Positions 34,400 to 42,915 of a stretch of DNA of 64,000 nt are shown piece after piece (the stretch's first letter is position 1; each line of letters starts with the position of its first letter). Below the pieces are notes generated by a model. It was not told the DNA's origin. It made no database searches and saw nothing but the letters and a program-made list of their open reading frames with translations. The stretch is from the NCBI RefSeq assembly GCF_014206875.1, contig NZ_JACIJO010000002.1, forward strand, positions 1,103,910 through 1,167,909, written 5' to 3'. Both the position numbers and the translations under genes were made by a program. This DNA comes from Algoriphagus iocasae (lineage in GTDB: Bacteria; Bacteroidota; Bacteroidia; Cytophagales; Cyclobacteriaceae).

Positions 34400-34888
34400 A
34401 TGGCACAAACTAGAAAAAAGGCCGCATCAACTGGCTTTGACCCACAGGAACTTCTGGACTTCCTTAGACAGGATGAGTTAGACTATCCTGCTGGTGCAGC
34501 GAAATTCGGAAAAGAAGCACTTCCATTATTGAAAGAACTGATAGCAGGTTCAGATGAAAACCTTTCTATGAAAGCAGCCTATTTGGTAGGTTATATCGAC
34601 GATGAAAGTGTAGGTGATATCTTAAAAGAAGCAGCTGAAAAAGGATCTTCAACGATTCGAATAGCAGCAGCTTTTGGAGCCCAAAAAAGATCTCCTGAAG
34701 TAGCAGAGGCAATTCTGTCGAAAGCGCTGGATGATACCAATCCTTCGGTAGTGAAATTTGCGATGAGATCAGTTTCGGCTATGAAAATGCAAAATAAATT
34801 CAAATCCAAAATCGATCATATTTCCAAAAACTTCCTGGATGAGAATATTAAAAACTCAGCAAAGGAGCTCATGAAGAAAAATAAATAA
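34400..34888 (+). CDS. HEAT-repeat protein
   Basis: A 162-residue all-helical protein from the ATG at 34400; an upstream GTG at 34358 would overlap the protease gene by 23 nt. Repeats such as LSMKAAYLVGYIDDESVGDILKEA and IRIAAAFGAQKRSPEVAEAILSKAL show the A/L/I spacing of HEAT repeats. It is only 19 nt after the protease stop and shares its terminator, so the two form an operon. It has no signal peptide, so it is cytoplasmic; it could be a protective partner of the protease, but that is speculation. Confidence 0.7.
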   Translation: MAQTRKKAASTGFDPQELLDFLRQDELDYPAGAAKFGKEALPLLKELIAGSDENLSMKAAYLVGYIDDESVGDILKEAAEKGSSTIRIAAAFGAQKRSPEVAEAILSKALDDTNPSVVKFAMRSVSAMKMQNKFKSKIDHISKNFLDENIKNSAKELMKKNK

Positions 34889-34901
34889 GTGAACCTAAAA
34901 T

Positions 34902-34930
34902 CAGGGGAAGCAAATCGCTTCCCCTTTTTT
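34902..34930 (+). terminator. Terminator of the protease-HEAT operon
   Basis: AGGGGAAGC (34902-34910) pairs with GCTTCCCCT (34916-34924) around AAATC, followed by TTTTTT. Lies just before the stop of the convergent DUF4403 gene. Confidence 0.85.
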
Positions 34931-36326
34931 ATTTCCAGTCAAAGTTAACCTTACCTGTTGACTTAATGTGGACTGTTAATCCATTTTTAGTTGGGAAAAA
35001 GCTTTCAGGATTTACTTCAAGATTCGATATGCTTAAATCCGCAATGCCAGTCTTCAGACCAAGTCTATCCTCGATGCTGGAGATACTTTCTTCCAAAGTA
35101 CTTCCAATCGGGAAAACTGCTCGTTTTTCTATTTGATTGATGATCTTTCGTTTTTTTAATCCAACACTAGTCTGAGCTCCAAAATTTCCGCTTTCCATTT
35201 TGAAGTTGATATCGGTGAAGTATAAACTTTGGCTATCTGGGTCGAAAGCGGGCTTGCCGATGATGAAGAGTTTCCCATCCAGACTTTTTCCATTTGTCTG
35301 CTCGGCAAAGAAATCCATCGTGATTTCTAGAAATTCCCCGAAAGCCTGACTTTGGATATTACTTGGAGTTAAAACTGTTTTTTTATCAACTCTGATCGGG
35401 ACGTTGTTTAGATTTTCTCCGAGAAGTTGATCGAGTTTTGCATAGCTGAGAACCCAAGGCAGTGTGATTTCAAGAAAGTTATCTGCATTGGTGTTTTCGG
35501 TAATTTTAGGGAGTGGAAAAGCTCTACTTGGTGCAGCATTGGCAGGGTGCGTATTGACCTTTCCATCCAGTCCAAGCCAAAGGTTTAGATTTTGGTTTTG
35601 ATCAAAGAATTCATTCAATTCCACCGATTCAGGTTGGATAGAAAAAGCTGTTTGTTCGCCTTCCCAATTGATCGTAAAAGGCTTTCCGACTTGATTCCAA
35701 GCCAGGTCAACCACTGTTTTTAAAGAGAGTAATGATTTGGAAGAATTCAGGTTTTCTTCTCCCCATTTCTGGATTTCCTTTTCCAGAATTCCACTCAAAT
35801 CTATAGTCATTCCCAGTAAATCCAGATTCATTTGCCCTCCCAAATCAACTAATTCAAAGTCTTTGAAAGAAACACTCCAGTCAGGATTGATGGTCGGGTT
35901 TACCACAATAACAGGAGATAATGTCTCATTCAGAGGAAGTTTAGATTGGATAAGACTTCCCAGTCCTTTTCTCTGAAGGCCGATTTCTCCTTGCAGTTTC
36001 AAAGGTAATGTGAGTTGGATTCGTTGGCTGTCCAAAGCGGTATAGCTTGGATTTCCATTTTTACTCAACTTAATGTTTCCTTCTACACTTCCCATGGAAA
36101 GTTGATCGTCCTGAATCAAAACAGTAGGAATGGTCTGATTCATGATTTTGTAAAGTGTCTCCTGCGGGATTAGTACCGGTACATTGACGGAAGAAAAAGC
36201 CGGAGGGGCGATGATCGGTTCTGGTTTTGAATGGGGATTGAAAGACTTACATGAAGCCAGACAAATTAAAACCAGGGTGAATAGTGAGAATGATTTTAGG
36301 TAGATCCTGTTGGTTTGTATTTTCAT
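34929..36326 (-). CDS. DUF4403-family lipoprotein
   Basis: A 465-residue exported lipoprotein. A signal peptide ends in the lipobox LASC (Cys near residue 26). The body is beta-rich with repeated 'VPVLIPQETLYKIMNQ', 'LPLKLQGEIGLQ' and 'ITLPWVLSYAKLDQLL' segments typical of DUF4403, a family of Bacteroidota lipoproteins that resemble lipid-binding tubular or BPI-like folds (family attribution from memory). Lipid or sterol handling in the periplasm is a possibility, not shown. Divergent from ytxJ. Confidence 0.78.
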   Translation of the reverse strand: MKIQTNRIYLKSFSLFTLVLICLASCKSFNPHSKPEPIIAPPAFSSVNVPVLIPQETLYKIMNQTIPTVLIQDDQLSMGSVEGNIKLSKNGNPSYTALDSQRIQLTLPLKLQGEIGLQRKGLGSLIQSKLPLNETLSPVIVVNPTINPDWSVSFKDFELVDLGGQMNLDLLGMTIDLSGILEKEIQKWGEENLNSSKSLLSLKTVVDLAWNQVGKPFTINWEGEQTAFSIQPESVELNEFFDQNQNLNLWLGLDGKVNTHPANAAPSRAFPLPKITENTNADNFLEITLPWVLSYAKLDQLLGENLNNVPIRVDKKTVLTPSNIQSQAFGEFLEITMDFFAEQTNGKSLDGKLFIIGKPAFDPDSQSLYFTDINFKMESGNFGAQTSVGLKKRKIINQIEKRAVFPIGSTLEESISSIEDRLGLKTGIADLSISNLEVNPESFFPTKNGLTVHIKSTGKVNFDWK

Positions 36327-36399
36327 TTTTTAAATTCCGTAATCAATTAGGGAACTTTATCTTCCCCAAAAATATTGCCTCTTTATTAAAAGGATAAAA

Positions 36400-36741
36400 A
36401 TGAATTGGAATAATCTGACCCAACTGCATCAAATAGAAGACATTAAGAGCCTTAGTGAGGATGTGCCTGTTTTGATTTTTAAACATAGTACCAGATGCTC
36501 TGTGAGTAGCATGTCTCTGAATCGATTGCTCCGCAACTGGAAAAATGAGGATCATGAAAAGGTTATACCCTATCATTTGGACCTGATTGAAAACAGAGAA
36601 ATGTCCGATAGGATCAGCCAGGAGTTTGGAGTTCCACATCAGTCTCCTCAAGTCTTGGTCATAAAAAATGGAAAATCTGTTTATGACACCAGTCATTTTG
36701 ATATTTCATACCCTGATATCATGGAGGTTGTAAAGAAATAA
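36400..36741 (+). CDS. ytxJ: Bacillithiol-system redox-active protein YtxJ
   Basis: A 113-residue thioredoxin-fold protein of the YtxJ/DUF2847 family, thought to act as a bacilliredoxin-like monothiol reductase. The active-site segment is IFKHSTRCSVSSM, with a single Cys33 in place of the CxxC pair, and the cis-Pro loop is HQSPQVLVIKNGK. Length matches the family. It implies that the organism makes bacillithiol, as is known for many Cytophagales, though no bsh gene lies in the window. Confidence 0.85.
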   Translation: MNWNNLTQLHQIEDIKSLSEDVPVLIFKHSTRCSVSSMSLNRLLRNWKNEDHEKVIPYHLDLIENREMSDRISQEFGVPHQSPQVLVIKNGKSVYDTSHFDISYPDIMEVVKK

Positions 36742-36863
36742 TTAAACTTTTAAATGGCTATTTGGCCATTTATCCTTCGGATTTTCCTTTCTAATTTTTC
36801 TTTAGTTCCGCACTAAACCTTTGACATATTTCTATGGTCAAAGAATCAGATATTTGCGCAACT

Positions 36864-39725
36864 ATGAGAAACATGTATAAATCTATTTTGCTGATTTTTT
36901 GCTTCCTGCTGGTGATAGAAGCTTTTGGCCAAAGGCCTCAAGGTCAAGGGCAAAGACCCCAAATAAAACTGACCGGGATAGTGATGGATGGATCCACCAA
37001 AACTCCAATGAACGGGGCAAACGTCCTGATTAAAACTTTGGCGGACTCTTTACTTTTAGGAGGGGTGACAGATGCTCAGGGGAAATTTGAGCTCAATAGA
37101 CCGATGATTCCTCAGGTCAAAATCGAAATTAAATTTATTGGTTACGAAACAATCACAAAAACTCATAGCTTCAGAGATCCGGCAGATTTGGGAACGCTCG
37201 TTTTAAATGAAGACACACAGACTCTTGGTGAAGTGGTGATCGAAGGACAATCTCCTGTTGGTGAAATGAGAGGTGATACCACTTCTTTTAATGCCTCAGC
37301 TTTTAAGACTCAGCAAAATGCTCAAGCGGAAGACCTGATTAGAAAATTGCCTGGAGTCACGATTCAGAATGGAGAAGTTCAGGCGCAGGGCGAAACTGTT
37401 CAGAAAATTTTGGTAGATGGAAGAGAGTTTTTTGGTTCTGATCCGAACATTGCCTTGAGAAACCTTCCGGCAGATGCGATTGATCGTGTGGAGGTTTTGG
37501 ATCAGAGATCTGATCAAAGTCGATTGACAGGATTCGATGACGGTTCCTATACCAAAACCATCAATATTATTTTAAGAGAAGATCGTAAAAATGGCCAGTT
37601 TGGACGAATGTATGCTGGCTATGGGACAGACGACAGGTATTCAGCAGGAGGTAGTCTCAACTTATTTAGCGGGGATAGAAGGGTGTCCATTTTGGGCCTA
37701 GCTAATAATATCAACCAACAAAATTTCTCAAGCCAGGATTTGGCAGGTGTAAATGCAAATAGCTCTGGAGGTGGAGGAAGAGGTCGTGGAGGTTTCGGCG
37801 GAGGAAATAATAATTTCTTCACTGGAAGTAATGGAGGTATCAATACCACTAATTCACTTGGCCTCAACTATTCTGATAAATGGGGCAAAAAAGTAAATTT
37901 CACAGGCAGTTATTTCTTCAATAATTCCGCAAATAAACTTCAGCAAATCACGAATCGGGAAACAGTGGTGAATGAAAGCCTCACTCAGTATTATCAGGAA
38001 AGCGTATTGAGTACTACTGATAATTTCAACCACCGGGTTTCTGGAAGATTAGAAGCTGATCTAAACGATAAGAATTCAATCATTGTCACTCCAAATATCT
38101 CTATTCAGAATAACAAGAGTTTCAGCGATCGAGATGCATTGACTACTGCTAGTACCGGAGATTCTTTGAGTGCTTTGAGATCGATTACCAACTCCGAAAA
38201 CAAGTCTTACAACATTTCGAACAACTTCACTTACCGATATAAATTCGATAAAAAAGGAAGAACTTTTTCTACGGATATCAATACTTCCTGGAGTAACAGA
38301 GATCAAAATTCTGATCTGATGGCAGCCAGTATCGACTACAATAGAGACATGCTTGATACCACCATGCAGGAGACCTACACTATTTCTAAAGGATTCAATT
38401 ATCGAATCAACGCAACCTTGACTGAGCCTTTGGGAGAAAAATCAATCGGTACAATCGGCTATCAAATTGGGAATAACAAATCCGATTCGGATCAGAAAAC
38501 CTATGTTTTAGAAGCAGAGCAAAGCAATTACTTATTGGATACCGCTTTGAGTAATGAGTTTATCAACAAGTTTATCACTCAGCGATTAAGAACCGGTTAC
38601 GCTTACAATAACAATGGATTGAATTTGAATTTCAACTTAGATTATCAAAATGCCAAGTTGGATAATGAAGCATTTTTCCCGACAGAAAGAGTGTTTAATA
38701 GAAGTTTTAATAACCTATTACCAGGGGCAAGTTTAAGTTATAGAAATCGGGAAACAGGGATTTCTTACCGAGTGAGATATCGTACCAACACAGATGAGCC
38801 GAGCGTTTCCCAGTTGCAGAATGTGGTTAATAACCAGAACCCATTAAATCTTAGTGTGGGTAATCCGAATCTGGGTCAGAGTTATAACCACAACATTTTC
38901 ATGAATGTGAGCAAGATCAACATGGAGAAAAACAAGACCATGTTTATGTTCTTGAATTATTCCGGAACATCCAATTACATCGGAAGCAGTACTTTTATCA
39001 CAGCTCAGGATACTTTGATCAACGGTGAGATTTTACTGAGACCTGGAGGTCAGATTTCGCAACCGACCAATTTGGATGGCAATTTCAGAACCACCTTGTT
39101 TTTCACCTATGGCACTCCTGTCAAAGGAATTAAAACCCAGTTTAATATGAATACCCGGATTAACTTTAACAGAATCCCGGGTTTGATTAATGGGGAGAGA
39201 AACCTGAATGACAACCTTTCATTGGGTCAAGGAATAACATTTACTTCTAATATCAGTGAGAATGTAGATTTCACATTGAGTACGACTGGTACTTATAACA
39301 TCGTTAATTCAAGCTTACAATCAGCTCAGGATAATAACTACTACGTGCAGGAGTCAAACTTGAGATTGTACTATTCACCAAATGGCGGCAAATTGTTTAT
39401 AGGAAACAATATCAATCATAGCCTTTATAGTGGTCTATCTGAAGGGTTTGATCAAAACTTCTGGCTTTGGAATATTGAAGGCGGATATAGATTTGCGAAG
39501 AATAACAAAGCTGAATTGAAAGTGGTGGTTTTTGATTTGTTGAATCAAAATAACAGCATCCAAAGAACGATTTCCGATGTTTCTGTAACAGATGTTTATA
39601 CCAATGTTTTGACGCGATACGGTATGTTGACATTCACTTATATCCTGGGGAATTTTAAGCAACCGGAAAATCCACAAGGAGATCGTCCATGGATGGGAAG
39701 ACCAGGTGGAGGAAGAACTTGGTAA
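36864..39725 (+). CDS. Outer-membrane beta-barrel protein with N-terminal carboxypeptidase-regulatory-like domain
   Basis: About 953 residues from the ATG at 36864; ATGs at 36834 and 36873 are alternatives, and a signal peptide (YKSILLIFCFLLVIEAFGQ) fits either downstream start. A linker with RPQGQGQRPQ leads to a CarboxypepD_reg-like beta-sandwich (LTGIVMDGSTKTPMNGANVLI). A plug-like region (GDTTSFNASAF, AEDLIRKLPGVTIQNGEVQ, ILVDGREFFG) and a long barrel of the OMP_b-brl_3 type follow. A Gly/Arg-rich loop (SSGGGGRGRGGFGGGNNN) and a C-terminus rich in Gly, Arg and Trp are unusual. No TonB box was identified. It is probably a TonB-independent or SusC-unlike receptor or transporter. Confidence 0.82.
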   Translation: MRNMYKSILLIFCFLLVIEAFGQRPQGQGQRPQIKLTGIVMDGSTKTPMNGANVLIKTLADSLLLGGVTDAQGKFELNRPMIPQVKIEIKFIGYETITKTHSFRDPADLGTLVLNEDTQTLGEVVIEGQSPVGEMRGDTTSFNASAFKTQQNAQAEDLIRKLPGVTIQNGEVQAQGETVQKILVDGREFFGSDPNIALRNLPADAIDRVEVLDQRSDQSRLTGFDDGSYTKTINIILREDRKNGQFGRMYAGYGTDDRYSAGGSLNLFSGDRRVSILGLANNINQQNFSSQDLAGVNANSSGGGGRGRGGFGGGNNNFFTGSNGGINTTNSLGLNYSDKWGKKVNFTGSYFFNNSANKLQQITNRETVVNESLTQYYQESVLSTTDNFNHRVSGRLEADLNDKNSIIVTPNISIQNNKSFSDRDALTTASTGDSLSALRSITNSENKSYNISNNFTYRYKFDKKGRTFSTDINTSWSNRDQNSDLMAASIDYNRDMLDTTMQETYTISKGFNYRINATLTEPLGEKSIGTIGYQIGNNKSDSDQKTYVLEAEQSNYLLDTALSNEFINKFITQRLRTGYAYNNNGLNLNFNLDYQNAKLDNEAFFPTERVFNRSFNNLLPGASLSYRNRETGISYRVRYRTNTDEPSVSQLQNVVNNQNPLNLSVGNPNLGQSYNHNIFMNVSKINMEKNKTMFMFLNYSGTSNYIGSSTFITAQDTLINGEILLRPGGQISQPTNLDGNFRTTLFFTYGTPVKGIKTQFNMNTRINFNRIPGLINGERNLNDNLSLGQGITFTSNISENVDFTLSTTGTYNIVNSSLQSAQDNNYYVQESNLRLYYSPNGGKLFIGNNINHSLYSGLSEGFDQNFWLWNIEGGYRFAKNNKAELKVVVFDLLNQNNSIQRTISDVSVTDVYTNVLTRYGMLTFTYILGNFKQPENPQGDRPWMGRPGGGRTW

Positions 39726-39776
39726 AGTGTGATATACGAAGCTTGATTTAAGATTTACGAGATCAACTATTATTCG

Positions 39777-39808
39777 AACCGACTGGAGTTTTTCAGTCGG
39801 TTTTTTTT
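39777..39808 (+). terminator. Terminator of the outer-membrane barrel gene
   Basis: AACCGACTG (39777-39785) pairs with CAGTCGGTT (39794-39802) around GAGTTTTT, followed by a run of T. Confidence 0.85.
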
Positions 39809-39856
39809 ATTCACCGAATTACTAAATTTTAGTATATTAACTATATTGTCTGTCAA

Positions 39857-40927
39857 ATGAAGTTTATTTACCAATTTTCTATCCTCACCTTTTTATTTTC
39901 TTGTGCAGCAGAATCGGAAAAAGGAAGCCATCGAGTGCTTAAGATGGAAGATTTCAGAGAGATTGCGATTGCCTCAGAAAAGCACTTCTTCGAGGAAGTT
40001 ATTAATCCAACTGGTATTGGACTTGCTCATGACAAACTGCTGATCTCTGAAGCTTGGCGTGTCCCAGTAGAACACCCACGCATGCATTTGGTCAATATCT
40101 CAAATTGGACTTACGATAAGCCAAAGGGTAAACACGGACAAGGACCATTAGAAATTACAGATGCCGAATTATTGTATTCTCCTGATCCAGGTACATTTTG
40201 GATTTACAATATGGATCGTCGGAAATTGGCTCAATTTTCCATTCAAGATACCTCATTGCTAGCTATTAAGGATTGGAAATTTCCTGAACCTATGATGGAT
40301 CTTTGGTTTTTAGAATTTGGTCCAAATGGGCATTATTTGGGTGTTCCCAAAGAAAGTGAATACAAAATACAGGAGTTTGATGCCAATGGAAATTTTGTCG
40401 CTAATTACGGTGAATTTGAAACCTTAGAAGGAAGGCCTGATCTGACTAAATTACAGATTTCACTTTTAATGCGAGGCTGGTTTGAAGGTGATCCAAAAAG
40501 AGGTCTCTATGTCAGGGCATGTCTCCACTCAGATTTACTGGAAATATTTAATTATAAGACGAAAGAATTTTTTACACTAACAGGCCCGAATAACTCACTT
40601 CCAGAATTTGAATATTTAGAATCGGAATACGGTGGAGCTATGGCTTTTGATAGGAATGTAACTTACAGATACAGGGATATCGCATTGACTGAAGACTATG
40701 TTTTCGCACTATACGGTGGTCATGGTCAGATGGACTACAATGAAACAGGGATAATGGCAGAGCAGATTTGGGTATTCGATCATAAAGGAAAGCCACTTTA
40801 TAATTTAAAACTTGACAGATCAATCATCCAAATCGTTGTGAATGAGACTACCAACGAAATCTATGGACTTACCACAGATGAGGATCCCGGAATCGCAGTT
40901 TTCCAGATTCCAGAGGAGCTTTTGTAA
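39857..40927 (+). CDS. BF3164-like lipoprotein, probable six-bladed beta-propeller
   Basis: A 356-residue lipoprotein. The signal peptide ends LFSC (Cys at residue 16). The body shows repeated blade-like strands with short acidic turns, for example NWTYDKPKGKHGQGPLEI, GTFWIYNMDRRKLAQFSI, IQEFDANGNFVANYGEFET, LLEIFNYKTKEFFTL and IWVFDHKGKPLYNLKLD. The pattern fits the BF3164/TolB-like 6-bladed propellers common in Bacteroidota. Ligand unknown. Convergent with the fasciclin gene. Confidence 0.75.
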   Translation: MKFIYQFSILTFLFSCAAESEKGSHRVLKMEDFREIAIASEKHFFEEVINPTGIGLAHDKLLISEAWRVPVEHPRMHLVNISNWTYDKPKGKHGQGPLEITDAELLYSPDPGTFWIYNMDRRKLAQFSIQDTSLLAIKDWKFPEPMMDLWFLEFGPNGHYLGVPKESEYKIQEFDANGNFVANYGEFETLEGRPDLTKLQISLLMRGWFEGDPKRGLYVRACLHSDLLEIFNYKTKEFFTLTGPNNSLPEFEYLESEYGGAMAFDRNVTYRYRDIALTEDYVFALYGGHGQMDYNETGIMAEQIWVFDHKGKPLYNLKLDRSIIQIVVNETTNEIYGLTTDEDPGIAVFQIPEELL

Positions 40928-40981
40928 GTTGGGATTTATAGCGAACTTTGCAAGCCTTCGTGTTTTTTGCGGTTTAAAACA

Positions 40982-41012
40982 AAAAAAACCGACTCCCTTT
41001 AAGAAGTCGGTT
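40982..41012 (-). terminator. Terminator of the fasciclin gene (bidirectional)
   Basis: AAACCGACT (40985-40993) pairs with AGTCGGTTT (41004-41012). The minus-strand side continues into a long T-tract, so the fasciclin gene is the main client, 22 nt after its stop. Confidence 0.8.
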
Positions 41013-41033
41013 TTAGATTGGGTAATAATAAAA

Positions 41034-41600
41034 TTACATTTTTGGAAGAACTACGGTATCCACTGAGTGAATGACACCGTTTTTCTGCCAAACGTCCGCG
41101 ATGGTTACTTTTGACTCACCACCGTTTTCGTCTGTAATGTAAAGATCTTTTCCTTTCATCCAAGCAGTTAATTTTCCTCCTTGTACAGTTGTCAGTTCAG
41201 CTTTACCATTTCCTTTTTTAATCGCAGCTGCGATATCTTTCGATCCCATTTTGCCAGCTACCACATGGTAAGTTAAAACTGCCTGTAATTGTGCTTTGTT
41301 TTCTGGCTTCAATAGAGTCTCAACCGTTCCTTTTGGAAGTTTATCGAAAGCCATGTTATCAGGAGCAAATACTGTAAATGGGCCAGCTCCTTGAAGAGTC
41401 TCCACCAAACCTGCGGCTTTCACTGCTGCTACCAAGGTGGTGTGATCTGCAGAGTTTACTGCATTTTCCACGATATTTTTAGAAGGATACATTTCTGCAC
41501 CACCTACCATTACTGTTTTTTCCATTTGTGCAAAAGCCAAGTTTGCTGATAGAAAAATAAAGGCTGCAAAAGCCACTTTAAAGAAGTTTTGAATGTTCAT
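41034..41600 (-). CDS. Secreted fasciclin-domain (FAS1) protein
   Basis: A 188-residue secreted protein with a signal peptide (FFKVAFAAFIFLSANLAFAQ). A single FAS1 domain (about 45-188) contains TLVAAVKAAGLVETLQGAGPFTVFAPDNMAFDKLPKGTVETLL, the first conserved FAS1 box, and LTYHVVAGKM and NGVIHSVDTVVLPKM, the second. FAS1 domains mediate adhesion and appear alone in many marine bacteria. The leader contains a perfect TGAGGA/TCCTCA inverted repeat (41638-41658), which could be regulatory. Confidence 0.92.
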   Translation of the reverse strand: MNIQNFFKVAFAAFIFLSANLAFAQMEKTVMVGGAEMYPSKNIVENAVNSADHTTLVAAVKAAGLVETLQGAGPFTVFAPDNMAFDKLPKGTVETLLKPENKAQLQAVLTYHVVAGKMGSKDIAAAIKKGNGKAELTTVQGGKLTAWMKGKDLYITDENGGESKVTIADVWQKNGVIHSVDTVVLPKM

Positions 41601-41744
41601 GATTTTGTAAGTTTTGATGATTTTTAGTTTTCGTATTTGAGGAGAATTACGTTCCTCATGGCAGAATTGGATTGAGTAGATTTTTTTATTTCTTTAAATT
41701 CATGACAACCGATAATTGAATTAGCCTGAATCCAATTGGATTTT

Positions 41745-41777
41745 TTTGTCCTAAAAAGCCTAAAACCCTTAGCTTTG
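41745..41777 (+). promoter_or_regulatory. Promoter of pheS
   Basis: TTTG at 41745-41748 and TAGCTTTG at 41770-41777, separated by 21 nt, fit the Bacteroidota -33/-7 consensus well. The ATG at 41800 lies 22 nt after the -7 element. Confidence 0.7.
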
Positions 41778-41799
41778 TGGCTTGATAAAATTGCAAGGC

Positions 41800-42828
41800 A
41801 TGTATCAGGAAAAAATTGAAGCGATAAAAGCTGCTATTGCCGCAGCTGATGCAAATACACCCGATGAATTGGAATCCTACAGATTGGAGTATATCTCCAA
41901 AAAATCTGTAGTAGGAGAGCTTTTTGCCGGTATGGGGAAAATCCCAAATGAGGAGAAACGTGCCTACGGCCAATTAGTAAATGGAGTGAAGCAATTAGCT
42001 GAGGAAAAATTTCAGCAATTGATTGAGAAAGTCAGCTCAGCAAATAAAAAATCAAAGTCTGCGGATCTTGATTTGACTTTGCCGCCAACAAACCAAGGAA
42101 TTGGAGGTATTCATCCTTTGACAGCGACGAGACAACGGATCGTAGAGATCTTTGAGAGAATCGGGTTTAATCTTTCCGAAGGTCCTGAAATCGAAGATGA
42201 CTGGCATAATTTTACTGCTTTGAATTTTCCTGAAAATCATCCGGCAAGAGAAATGCAGGATACCTTTTTCATTGAGAAGAATCCTGATATTGCACTTCGA
42301 ACGCATACCTCTTCTGTACAGGTTCGTGTCATGGAAAATCAAAAACCTCCGATCAGAACGCTATCACCAGGAAGAGTTTATAGAAACGAAGCTATTTCTG
42401 CGAGAGCTCATTGTATTTTCCATCAAGTGGAAGGCCTCTACGTGGATGAAAATGTAGGTTTTGCTGATTTGAAAAACACCTTATACCATTTTGCAAAGGA
42501 GATGTTTGGGAAAGGAACTCAAGTTCGCTTCAGACCTTCTTATTTCCCGTTTACTGAGCCTAGTGCTGAGATCGATATCACTTGTTTGATCTGTGGTGGC
42601 AAAGGCTGTAATGTATGTAAAGGAACAGGCTGGGTAGAGATCGGTGGTTCTGGAATGGTAGATCCAAATGTGTTGGAAAACTGTGGAATCGATTCTAAAA
42701 AATATACCGGTTTCGCTTTTGGAATGGGGATCGAACGAATTGCGATGCTGAAATATCAGATCAAAGATCTTCGTCTATTTACGGAAAATGATGTGCGATT
42801 CCTGAAGCAGTTTAAACCCTTGCTTTAG
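41800..42828 (+). CDS. pheS: Phenylalanyl-tRNA synthetase alpha subunit
   Basis: A 342-residue class II synthetase subunit. A TTG six codons upstream is open but unlikely. The N-terminal coiled coil (about 5-85) contacts tRNA. The catalytic core has IHPLTATRQRIVEIFERIGF, RVYRNEAISARAHCIFHQVEGL (motif 2), FRPSYFPFTEPSAEID and GFAFGMGIERIAMLKY (motif 3). A four-Cys insert, CLICGGKGCNVCKGTG, resembles a zinc knuckle and is seen in a subset of bacterial PheS. The beta subunit gene pheT is not in the window. A clear promoter and terminator make pheS a single unit. Confidence 0.96.
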   Translation: MYQEKIEAIKAAIAAADANTPDELESYRLEYISKKSVVGELFAGMGKIPNEEKRAYGQLVNGVKQLAEEKFQQLIEKVSSANKKSKSADLDLTLPPTNQGIGGIHPLTATRQRIVEIFERIGFNLSEGPEIEDDWHNFTALNFPENHPAREMQDTFFIEKNPDIALRTHTSSVQVRVMENQKPPIRTLSPGRVYRNEAISARAHCIFHQVEGLYVDENVGFADLKNTLYHFAKEMFGKGTQVRFRPSYFPFTEPSAEIDITCLICGGKGCNVCKGTGWVEIGGSGMVDPNVLENCGIDSKKYTGFAFGMGIERIAMLKYQIKDLRLFTENDVRFLKQFKPLL

Positions 42829-42850
42829 GGAATTCACTTTAAATGATAAC

Positions 42851-42882
42851 AAGAAAAGCCCGATTTAATCGGGCTTTTCTTG
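42851..42882 (+). terminator. Terminator between pheS and ccmF
   Basis: AAGAAAAGCCCGAT (42851-42864) pairs with ATCGGGCTTTTCTT (42868-42881), followed by GTTTC. Near-perfect 14-bp stem; it probably serves both converging units. Confidence 0.85.
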
Positions 42883-42915
42883 TTTCAATATATTATTGAT
42901 TTTAAGAATTAAATC

